This document shows positions 57,603 through 64,000 of a DNA stretch of 64,000 bases, one piece after another (within the stretch, counting starts at the first letter, position 1; every line of letters starts with the position of its first letter). Both the position numbers and the translations under genes were made by a program. The notes beneath the pieces are model-generated. The model ran no database searches. It was not told the origin of the DNA and worked only from the letters and a program-made list of their open reading frames with translations. Origin of the DNA: Vibrio galatheae (GTDB lineage Bacteria; Pseudomonadota; Gammaproteobacteria; Enterobacterales; Vibrionaceae); the NCBI RefSeq assembly GCF_000967545.1, contig NZ_JXXV01000033.1, positions 1 to 64,000 of the forward strand, written 5' to 3'.

Positions 57603-57663
57603 GCCGTACAATAGAAACTCGACGTTTGCCGTACCCCACGCCGTACCCAGAGCCGTACCCAAA
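57603..57663 (+). repeat. GCCGTAC iterons upstream of the integrase
   Basis: GCCGTAC occurs at 57603, 57628, 57640 and 57652; the last three form 12-bp tandem units with GCCGTACCC in common. Their place between attachment copy B and the integrase start fits arm-type integrase or excisionase binding sites. This is inferred from spacing and position. Confidence 0.7.
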
Positions 57664-57683
57664 ATTGCAGAGGTTTTCCAACG

Positions 57684-58943
57684 ATGACGAAACGAATCAG
57701 TACTAATGCAACGTTGCAAGCATTGAAGCCACAGGATAAGGAATACTCGATCCCCGATAAGAAGGTCGAAGGATTGAACATTCGAGTTCGTCCAACAGGC
57801 ACGATGACTTGGATCTTTCGTTTTCAAGTAGGGAAGAAACACGAAAAAATCTCTATGGGCCGATACATGAAGATCAAACCAGAGCGTGGGATGACATTGG
57901 ATCAGGCGCGAAAGGAAGCGGGTCGTTATCGTAGTTGGCTGGAGAATGGTAAGAACCCAAAGGTTGAGTTGGATATCGAGAAACGAGCGCAAGATGAGGC
58001 GAAGACCTTTGACGATGCGTTTATTAGCTTCGATGAAAAACGTCTTTCAAAACAGCTTCGTGGTGACCAGTCGAGGACCATTTACTATCGAGATATCAAG
58101 CCGATTCTCGGTAGCATCAAATTGGCTGATTTGAGCATATATGACCTAAACCGGGTCTTTGATGCGAAGGTCGATAAAGACGGTAAGCTTATGGCGGGGG
58201 CTATCGGGGTTTGTCATAAAATCATCAATCAAGTGATTAACCATGCCCTAGCACTAAATATGCTTGATACTCATCCTGCACCACAGCTGAAAGCAAAAGA
58301 CGTTGGCGGCGGCTCAAAAGTGACAAAACGTAATTTAAGCTTTTCAGAGTTAAAGGTTCTGTTAACGAGTATGCCGTCATGGCGTACAGATCCCTCCAAC
58401 ATTCGTTTAATGCAGTTCTTACTTGGTTGTGGACAGCGAATTAGTGCTGTACTAGAAATGCGTTGGAGTGAGTTAGATTTTGAAGAGGGAACTTGGCTGT
58501 TGCCAGCCAGCTCAGAAGAACGACACACTAAAAGCCAAGATGCACGTAAAGTGCCTTTAAGTGGCTACCTGCTTACACTTCTAAAAGAGCAGCGTGACAG
58601 CGTGCCAAGTAAGTGGACGTTGGTGTGGCCCCAGCTCATGGTCGATAAAGTGCAAGAACCAGCGGCAGTTCGGGCATTGATCAAACGTAATCTACCTATC
58701 GATTTTGAGCGCTTTTCACCTCACGACTTGCGCCGTACCTTTATCAGTCGTTGTAGTGAAATGGGGTTAGATATCGTAGCGATTGAAAAGACAGTCGGCC
58801 ACCAGCTCCCAGGTATGCTCAGAGTCTACAACCATCATGATTATATCGATGAGCAATTGAAGGTTCTGGAAGCATGGGGTAACAAGTTGCTATCGCTAAT
58901 GGAAGCGAACGTCCACCCGTTACCTTCAGCTAAGATGGCCTAG
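57684..58943 (+). CDS. P4-type tyrosine integrase
   Basis: The 419-residue integrase has a DUF4102-like arm-binding domain (about 1-90), a core-binding domain (about 105-205) and a catalytic domain. Catalytic residues are Arg252 (GCGQRISAV), Lys283 or Lys289, His347 and Arg350 (SPHDLRRTF), His373 (TVGHQLPG) and the nucleophile Tyr382 (RVYNHHDY). Such integrases move islands into 3' ends of genes; the nearby trmA-tail repeat makes the trmA end the likely target. AGAGG precedes the ATG by 11 bases. All key residues are intact, so it may be active. Confidence 0.93.
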   Translation: MTKRISTNATLQALKPQDKEYSIPDKKVEGLNIRVRPTGTMTWIFRFQVGKKHEKISMGRYMKIKPERGMTLDQARKEAGRYRSWLENGKNPKVELDIEKRAQDEAKTFDDAFISFDEKRLSKQLRGDQSRTIYYRDIKPILGSIKLADLSIYDLNRVFDAKVDKDGKLMAGAIGVCHKIINQVINHALALNMLDTHPAPQLKAKDVGGGSKVTKRNLSFSELKVLLTSMPSWRTDPSNIRLMQFLLGCGQRISAVLEMRWSELDFEEGTWLLPASSEERHTKSQDARKVPLSGYLLTLLKEQRDSVPSKWTLVWPQLMVDKVQEPAAVRALIKRNLPIDFERFSPHDLRRTFISRCSEMGLDIVAIEKTVGHQLPGMLRVYNHHDYIDEQLKVLEAWGNKLLSLMEANVHPLPSAKMA

Positions 58944-59010
58944 CTTTTGCCCTAAAGTAGGGTAATGCATAGAGCAAGGGAAGAGTCTGTGAGAAGTGCG
59001 TATCACCTGG

Positions 59011-59904
59011 TTAAGATTTAGCTGATGCGCGCCGAGCCTTTTCTCGAAACTGTTTTTGCTTCCATGCCTTCATCATTTTGTGCATGACATCTGTATGACT
59101 GAGCCATTCTTTGTATTCTGTCTTCTTTTTATCGTCTCTTTCACTTGGGTTTCTGACTTGGCCTTTGTTAAAGGTAAATAAGGTATCCAAGTTCGCGATG
59201 TTGATGTTGTAAGTTTGAGAGGTTGTTAGAGGTGGTGGTAGGTGTGGTAACCACTCTAGTTGGGAAGAAATATAGTTAGAGGCCCAAGCATTTTGTTGCT
59301 TGTTCTTTGGGTCGATCCAGGAGTAATCAGGGCGAAGATCTGATGCAATATACAACCACTTTTCTTTGAGAGTAAGCATTAGTTCTTCTTTGGAACGAGC
59401 TGTGACATTCCATTGATCAAAGAAATCTTTAATGAGCGGTAAAGCCTCTGAGCGATGCATAGGTAGTGGATTTAACTTTAAGCTTTTGTAATAGTTTGAT
59501 CTCTTTGAATCAATATAATAAAGACAGTCATCAAGTCTACGCGCGTACCTTAGCCCTGACTCTCTTCCATCGATCTTCAATGCTCTAGGTGTAGCCAATC
59601 TAAGCATTGACCAAACGAAATAGACTACCCTATCGTCATTTTTATCTATCCAGTCGAACGACTTTTCAGGTACTAAGCTGTCCAACGCTGCTGTATTTAA
59701 TCTGTTTACCAAGCCTATAACATCTAGATCTGTACGCATAAAAACCATCGATATTTTATGTTGTAGCTCTCTCTTGTCCTGACAATCTAACCCCATAATC
59801 CTGTCGAAATTTTTACCAAGATAGCCCCAGTAAAACTTTAAGTACCTTTCATCATTAGCCCTGAAAAGGCCAATTTTAGTAAGTGCTTGTTCGCTTGTTA
59901 TCAT
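59011..59904 (-). CDS. Unknown island protein
   Basis: This 297-residue protein is not recognised. It is rich in Lys, Arg, Trp and Tyr, has no signal or membrane helix, and ends in a basic helix (KMMKAWKQKQFREKARRASA) that could bind nucleic acid. It stands between the integrase and the YagK-like genes on the opposite strand, typical of satellite-type islands. A role in element maintenance or phage defence is possible but unsupported. Confidence 0.65.
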   Translation of the reverse strand: MITSEQALTKIGLFRANDERYLKFYWGYLGKNFDRIMGLDCQDKRELQHKISMVFMRTDLDVIGLVNRLNTAALDSLVPEKSFDWIDKNDDRVVYFVWSMLRLATPRALKIDGRESGLRYARRLDDCLYYIDSKRSNYYKSLKLNPLPMHRSEALPLIKDFFDQWNVTARSKEELMLTLKEKWLYIASDLRPDYSWIDPKNKQQNAWASNYISSQLEWLPHLPPPLTTSQTYNINIANLDTLFTFNKGQVRNPSERDDKKKTEYKEWLSHTDVMHKMMKAWKQKQFREKARRASAKS

Positions 59905-60644
59905 CCCTATTCTTCTCTACTAAGTAGTTTTAATGATTGTTTTTCGTATTTTAAATACATTTTAACTGTATTCATAAATTATTAAATATCGTAGTAAAAA
60001 AGTTCCAAAATAAAAAATTAATTTGTGATTTTAACTAATTTTTGAGGGCTTATACTGCTATTTTTCAAGGTAATAGCCAACTTTCTATGGTTTTTTGTCA
60101 ATGTATAAATTCCTTTTCTATTCTTGAAAAAGGTATTCATTTGATTTTTATAAACTTGTGACAGTGTGATGGTGGTAGTGCAGCTGATTATGAATGAAGG
60201 CTATCAACTCAAATGAACATGAGCATGTTGTTTTAGAAGAAGTAAGACAGACTATGTTGGAGAGAATGATTGAACTATGCAGCTTGTCGTTGGGAGAGAA
60301 GGCACGATGGATTGTGGTTATGTTGTACTCGCTACGGAGGATGCAAAGTTCATTACCGTGCTCTCAATGGTTTGTCATTTAACTTGTGAGTGAATCGGAT
60401 TCTATAGAGGCGGTCTTGTATAGATGTTTTACAGTTTAGCGCCCCGGCTTTGATGATTACCTAGCATTTTTTCTCCCCGGTTGGGCTAGAACCATATACG
60501 TGGCGATTTTTTGTGTTGTCTGTTTGGTTAGTATTATTAGGCATCTGATATAGCATCATCCAACCCTACACGCTCACTCAACTCGCATAACTAAAAATAA
60601 CGGCATCGACCTATCTATGAACCTAAACACAGGAGTAGATAGAA
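59905..60644. other. AT-rich gap in the island with possible gene remnant
   Basis: The first 250 bases are very AT-rich. A 62-codon frame (60194-60382) and a shorter one in another frame (from 60277, MQLVVGREGT...) overlap; neither has a good ribosome site and they may be remains of one small gene. CCCCGG repeats near 60444 and 60476 could form a hairpin. The end must contain the promoter of the YagK-like gene. Confidence 0.4.
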
Positions 60645-61319
60645 ATGAAGGTACGTTCTAGAAAAAACAAAAATCTGAGACTAACCGATAAAAAAACCTT
60701 TAGAGGTCATCCTATTCAAACAGCTCATGGTGCACTCTGTATTCCGTATCTAGATAGAATTTATGACACTATCGAGCAGGCTCTGGATGCCTACCCGCGT
60801 ACAATGGCGCTACGAGTTGATCTTCGATTCCCTAAGCTTAGAAATGGACAAGAGAAATGCGGAGCAATCACTGATTTTATCCGCTCGCTGCAATCTCAGA
60901 TTGAATATGATGGTCGAAGAAAAGAAAGACATGGACAACGAGTCCATTCTTGTACCGTGAGGTATGTATGGGTAAGAGAGTGTTGCTCTTCACTGAATGA
61001 CCATTACCACTTATTGCTGCTCTTCAACAAAGATCGTTTTAACTGGTTAGGTAAAGCGAGAAACCAACGAGAGAACTTACTTTCTATGATCATAGATGCT
61101 TGGGCTAAAGTCACAGGGGTGGAGTATGATGAAGCTAATGGTTTGGTTTACGTATCCAAAGATCGCTCAGGGGTTCCAGTAGTTCATCGTCTAGATTCCA
61201 ACTCAAAGTACTTCAATCAACAGTTTGATGATCTATTTGAACATGGAAGCTATCTTGCAAAAGAAAAAACCAAGCACTTCGGCAACCACCAACGAAACTT
61301 TGGCACGAGCCGGAAGTAA
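60645..61319 (+). CDS. YagK/YfjJ-type (inovirus Gp2-like) protein
   Basis: The 224-residue protein matches the YagK/YfjJ C-terminal family, which NCBI groups as inovirus Gp2-like. Motifs are MALRVDLRFPKL near residue 55 and NDHYHLLLLFNKDRFNWLG near 130, where the HYH resembles the metal site of rolling-circle Rep proteins, though activity in this family is unproven. Such genes are common in P4-like islands. An AGGAG ribosome site precedes the ATG. A hairpin and a paralogue follow. Confidence 0.85.
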   Translation: MKVRSRKNKNLRLTDKKTFRGHPIQTAHGALCIPYLDRIYDTIEQALDAYPRTMALRVDLRFPKLRNGQEKCGAITDFIRSLQSQIEYDGRRKERHGQRVHSCTVRYVWVRECCSSLNDHYHLLLLFNKDRFNWLGKARNQRENLLSMIIDAWAKVTGVEYDEANGLVYVSKDRSGVPVVHRLDSNSKYFNQQFDDLFEHGSYLAKEKTKHFGNHQRNFGTSRK

Positions 61320-61340
61320 ATTTAAAGTGACGTTACGGGC

Positions 61341-61375
61341 AGTTCCAGTGGTTTATCGTTATTTCCACTGGAACT
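61341..61375. repeat. Perfect 11-bp inverted repeat between two YagK-like genes
   Basis: AGTTCCAGTGG and CCACTGGAACT are separated by 13 bases and there is no T-run, so it is unlikely to be a terminator. Its place next to possible Rep-like genes makes a replication origin or binding site conceivable. Confidence 0.75.
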
Positions 61376-61476
61376 AGTTGCGATAAGTCATCATTAGTTT
61401 TGTTACAGTCACAACTCACATTAAAAAATACAGCGCGAGTAATGCCTATGTCATTCACACACAAAAGGCATTACTC

Positions 61477-62073
61477 ATGGCGAATAGAACCCACCTCCCA
61501 AGTATTACCCTTGATAGAACTTTTGAAGATTACCCTCTGTATTACAGCGACAAGGGGTTGTACGAGTCAGCACTGACTTCGATGGTTGATGTCTTTGAAC
61601 TGGCTCTCAGTCAGTTTGAAGTCGCTCTCGTTACACGTTTTGACTTATATCTGCCTAAAGATCATCAAGATGCAAAGTTTTGTATCCTGAACGATTACTT
61701 TGAAATCCTGAAAGAGAAGCTGAACGCCGATTCGTTGCACTACGTGTGGCGTAAGCGAGAGGATAACCGTTCGCACCAATATCGAGTGGTGTTGTTTACT
61801 GATTATAAGCAGCATTTTGGTGATGCCATTTACATGGAGAAAAGTAATGCAATTGTGGGGCATCTGAAAACAGCTTGGGGAGAAGCGATTAAAAAGCACT
61901 ACCAAGGTAATGAGCGCTCAATGGTCCAACTGAATGATCGAGGGAACTATAGCCTGGGTACACGCTGTAAGAGCACTGACACTAACATAAAGAACAGTGT
62001 CTTTAAACGTATGAGCAACCTTGCTGAAGCATGGAAAGAAGAGCGTTACTTCTTTGGCTCTAGTGCAGATTAG
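61477..62073 (+). CDS. Divergent YagK/YfjJ paralogue
   Basis: The 198-residue protein shares the pattern of the upstream gene: VALVTRFDLYLPKDHQD corresponds to MALRVDLRFPKLRNGQE, LHYVWRKRE to RYVWVREC, and SHQYRVVLFTDYKQHFGD to DHYHLLLLFNKDRFNWLG. The HYH motif is changed to HQYR, so if the family is catalytic this copy may not be. It probably arose by duplication. AAGG lies before the ATG. It is followed by alpA. Confidence 0.75.
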   Translation: MANRTHLPSITLDRTFEDYPLYYSDKGLYESALTSMVDVFELALSQFEVALVTRFDLYLPKDHQDAKFCILNDYFEILKEKLNADSLHYVWRKREDNRSHQYRVVLFTDYKQHFGDAIYMEKSNAIVGHLKTAWGEAIKKHYQGNERSMVQLNDRGNYSLGTRCKSTDTNIKNSVFKRMSNLAEAWKEERYFFGSSAD

Positions 62074-62140
62074 ACCGACTGCATTTTTTTACAGTGGTGG
62101 CTTATCACATGGGTATATACAAAGCAGGAGACGATTCCCA

Positions 62141-62347
62141 GTGAAAATGAGATTTCTACGACTTAAAGACGTGATGTCACTAACAGGGCTAGGCCGTTCA
62201 ACTATCTATAAGTTCATGGCAGATGAAACCGATTTTCCGCAGAGTGTACCACTCGGTGGACGTGCCGTGGCTTGGGTAGAAAGTGAAATCGAAGAATGGA
62301 TGGAGCAGCGTCTAGCACTGCGAGACAACCAAGAATCCTTTCAGTAA
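62141..62347 (+). CDS. alpA: AlpA-family excisionase/regulator
   Basis: A 68-residue MerR-like helix-turn-helix protein with the AlpA signature LRLKDVMSLTGLGRSTIYKF and FPQSVPLGGRAVAWVESEIEEW. AlpA-type proteins activate the integrase or direct excision in P4-like elements. The GTG at 62141 has AGGAG 10 bases upstream; the ATG at 62147 is further away. A terminator follows. Confidence 0.9.
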   Translation: MKMRFLRLKDVMSLTGLGRSTIYKFMADETDFPQSVPLGGRAVAWVESEIEEWMEQRLALRDNQESFQ

Positions 62348-62374
62348 CGCAAGCATCAAATCACATCATTAACG

Positions 62375-62408
62375 GGGCGCTGGCTAAGCAAAGTCATGCG
62401 CCCTTTTT
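62375..62408 (+). terminator. Terminator after alpA
   Basis: GGGCGC and GCGCCC arms with a 17-base loop are followed by five Ts. Confidence 0.7.
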
Positions 62409-62427
62409 CAATTAGAGAGATAAAGAA

Positions 62428-62475
62428 ATGAGTTATTCAATTTACGTAGACGGCGACTTGCTGTTGCGCTTCTAG
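62428..62475 (+). pseudogene. Truncated small gene after alpA
   Basis: The frame MSYSIYVDGDLLLRF is stopped by TAG after 15 codons and has no matching continuation. A short protein-like start after alpA, cut off abruptly, suggests that an island gene has been broken by a later rearrangement. The start and the loss of the rest are inferred. Confidence 0.4.
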
Positions 62476-62675
62476 GGTTGACTTATCTTTTTGGCTTATA
62501 GATGGAGTTAAATTGATAGTTATGTAATAGCAATCCATTGACTATTGTCGAATAAGTGCTCTATATTGCTTGTCAAACGATATTTATAATTAATTGAACT
62601 GGTATCAAAAATAAGACACCTTCCACATAAGGTGCATGAAAAGATATTAGTCAGTGGCAAGTGGTAACTAAAATC

Positions 62676-64000
62676 ATGGCTTTTGTTTTACGGTGGGGCG
62701 CGGTTCAGTTAATGGGCTTAGTGCTCCTATTCATGAGTTTTTCGTCTTTTGGCGAGCCTATCAATATTCCTTCTCCAAATACACGGTATGAACAAGAACG
62801 CGAGCAAGCTGAACGTTTAGAGCAACTTGAGCATGCGAAGTCGTCAGTCAAAGAGCTAGAGTCATTGTCTCCGCTTCCCGCACCCAGGGGAGAAGTATCA
62901 ACGGTTTGCTTCGATATTCATACCATTGAGTTTGAAGGCAATGAAAGCTTTACTGACGAGGAAATTTTGGCGTGGTTGAGTTTTCAGCCCTCTTGCATTG
63001 GGTTAGCAGAGATCAACGAGTTCCTTCGCGTAATCACTAACCAATATGTTGAAGCAGGATATGTCACCTCTCGAGCCTTTTTGGTACAGCAAGATCTCGC
63101 TTCCGGCACACTTCTCATTGTCGTTCTTGAAGGTAAGGTAGAAAATGTACTCTTCAATGGTGAGAAAGTTGACGATTTACACATGGCTTTTCAGGGAGTG
63201 ATTGGTGAGATTCTCAACCTCCGAGATATTGAACAAGGGTTGGATCAGGTTAATCGCCTGTCTCGTTATAATGCACAGATCAAGCTGTTACCCGGTTCAA
63301 AACAAGGATATTCAATCGTCGATATTCAAACAGGTATGGGTAAAGCGGCTAGGTTGGGAGCTGGGTTCAACAATGGTGGGCAAAAATCAACCGGAGAAGA
63401 GCAGTTATCTTTCGACTTACAAGGTGAGAATCTACTGGGTCTATTGGATAGCTGGACACTGACCACCACTCGAAGTGCAGAATTTGTCGACTCGCGCAGC
63501 TCCAAGAGCGTTTTTTTCAACGTTGATATTCCGCTTGGGTATTGGAATATGAGCTATCGCACTTCGTATAGTGCTTACAAAACCACATTTTATAACAATA
63601 GCTTTAAGTTCGATTCCACCGGCAGGACTAACAGTCATGATGGGCAAATCAAGTGGCTTTTTCATCGAGATAGTATTAGCAAGTCTGCATTTAACCTCGG
63701 CGTCCATCATCGGCGAGAAAAAAACTACATTCTTGGAAACTTGCTCGAATCAGGTTCTAGGAACCTCTCTTCACTATCTTTAGCTTTCGAGTTCAGCAGC
63801 CGTGTTGCAGGCGGTTTTGCGACCATTTCGCCTAAGTTTGCCTATGGCACGGATTGGTTTGGCGGAGAAGAACACCAATCGGCGAATGCGAATCAACCTA
63901 CCGCTCAATTTTCCAAGGGCTCACTCAGTGCGAGTTATAGTTACCCCATTTCAAACACACTCTCTTTGAGTAGCACTCTATTTGGGCAATGGAGCAATGA
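62676..64000 (+). CDS. TpsB-type outer-membrane transporter (ShlB/FhaC family), 3' end beyond window
   Basis: The open frame runs to the window end (441 codons). It starts with a signal peptide (MAFVLRWGAVQLMGLVLLFM, cleavage near FGEP), a Glu-rich linker (about 35-62), a POTRA domain (about 75-160, FDIHTIEFEGNESFTDEEIL) with two Cys, a second POTRA region (EGKVENVLFNGEKVD) and the start of a beta barrel. TpsB proteins secrete a large TpsA adhesin or haemolysin. The TpsA partner is not in the window and should lie downstream. Confidence 0.85.
   Translation, partial: MAFVLRWGAVQLMGLVLLFMSFSSFGEPINIPSPNTRYEQEREQAERLEQLEHAKSSVKELESLSPLPAPRGEVSTVCFDIHTIEFEGNESFTDEEILAWLSFQPSCIGLAEINEFLRVITNQYVEAGYVTSRAFLVQQDLASGTLLIVVLEGKVENVLFNGEKVDDLHMAFQGVIGEILNLRDIEQGLDQVNRLSRYNAQIKLLPGSKQGYSIVDIQTGMGKAARLGAGFNNGGQKSTGEEQLSFDLQGENLLGLLDSWTLTTTRSAEFVDSRSSKSVFFNVDIPLGYWNMSYRTSYSAYKTTFYNNSFKFDSTGRTNSHDGQIKWLFHRDSISKSAFNLGVHHRREKNYILGNLLESGSRNLSSLSLAFEFSSRVAGGFATISPKFAYGTDWFGGEEHQSANANQPTAQFSKGSLSASYSYPISNTLSLSSTLFGQWSN

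Larger units (their letters stand above)
62348..62675. other. Probable island right border and tpsB upstream region
   Basis: After the alpA terminator comes a 15-codon frame (62428-62475, MSYSIYVDGDLLLRF) and then about 200 AT-rich bases. CACCTT and AAGGTG form a small hairpin at 62618-62635 before tpsB. No clear third trmA-tail copy was found, so the exact island border could not be fixed. Confidence 0.45.

Noticed and set aside
57454..57681. 75-codon minus-strand frame as a new gene
   Set aside because: Only its last 16 codons look like protein and they are the TrmA tail; the beginning runs antisense through the iterons before the integrase.
60194..60382. 62-codon frame in the island gap
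   Set aside because: No ribosome site, no recognised family and an overlapping alternative frame; kept only as a possible remnant.
62461..62480. Possible third trmA-tail attachment copy at the island's right side
   Set aside because: CGCTTCTAG resembles CGCTCTAG only over a few bases and does not encode the TrmA tail on the minus strand.

Overview
This window reads as chromosome 1 of a gamma-proteobacterium of the genus Vibrio or a close relative. The gene order hemCDXY / cyaA-cyaY-lptM-lysA-dapF-DUF484-xerC-yigB, ftsY-ftsE-ftsX-rpoH, glpE-glpG, ubiC-ubiA / plsB / lexA and sthA / fabR-yijD is the Vibrionaceae and enterobacterial core arrangement, and the proteins match those families along their whole length. 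The species cannot be named from sequence alone. No tRNA, rRNA or CRISPR array was seen.

Positions 1-12,100 hold the haem operon (hemCDXY, minus strand) divergent from cyaA, then frataxin and the lptM-lysA-dapF-DUF484-xerC-yigB run. Positions 12,100-21,200 hold two c-di-GMP-type proteins (FIST-GGDEF-EAL and EAL-HDOD) around a DTW-domain enzyme, a lipoprotein, an EVE protein and the yigL-pldB / rhtB set. Positions 21,300-24,500 are an arsenate resistance operon of the ArsJ type (ArsR, GAPDH, Cys-phosphatase, ArsJ). Positions 24,600-30,100 carry small membrane and accessory genes (acyltransferase, DUF2500, yhhN-like, yecH, yhgN, yhhL, rsmD) and a 26-residue membrane peptide gene. Positions 30,300-48,700 are core again: ftsYEX-rpoH, glpEG, an orphan FliL-like gene, ubiCA, plsB, lexA with two SOS boxes, a Fur-box-preceded methyltransferase, dinF, formaldehyde detoxification (frmA, S-formylglutathione hydrolase), sthA and fabR-yijD.

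From about 48,790 the window becomes accessory. Two diverged copies of the 3' end of trmA (48,791-48,850 and 57,454-57,504) flank an 8.7-kb segment. It is filled by one tightly coupled nine-gene minus-strand operon: DarA-like and DarB-like dialkylresorcinol enzymes, a small unknown protein, a BtrH-type acyltransferase, an ABC exporter, an acyl carrier protein, a ketosynthase and a ketosynthase-like protein with no active-site Cys. This looks like a mobile pathway that builds, tailors and exports a resorcinol-type lipid. It is the most interesting system here.

A second element follows directly: a P4-type integrase preceded by 12-bp iterons, an unknown 297-aa protein, two YagK/YfjJ (inovirus Gp2-like) paralogues separated by a perfect 11-bp hairpin, an AlpA regulator and a broken reading frame. 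Neither trmA copy is attached to a trmA gene, so tandem islands have probably been stacked at the trmA 3' end and the intact gene should lie to the right. The window ends inside a TpsB-type outer-membrane transporter gene.
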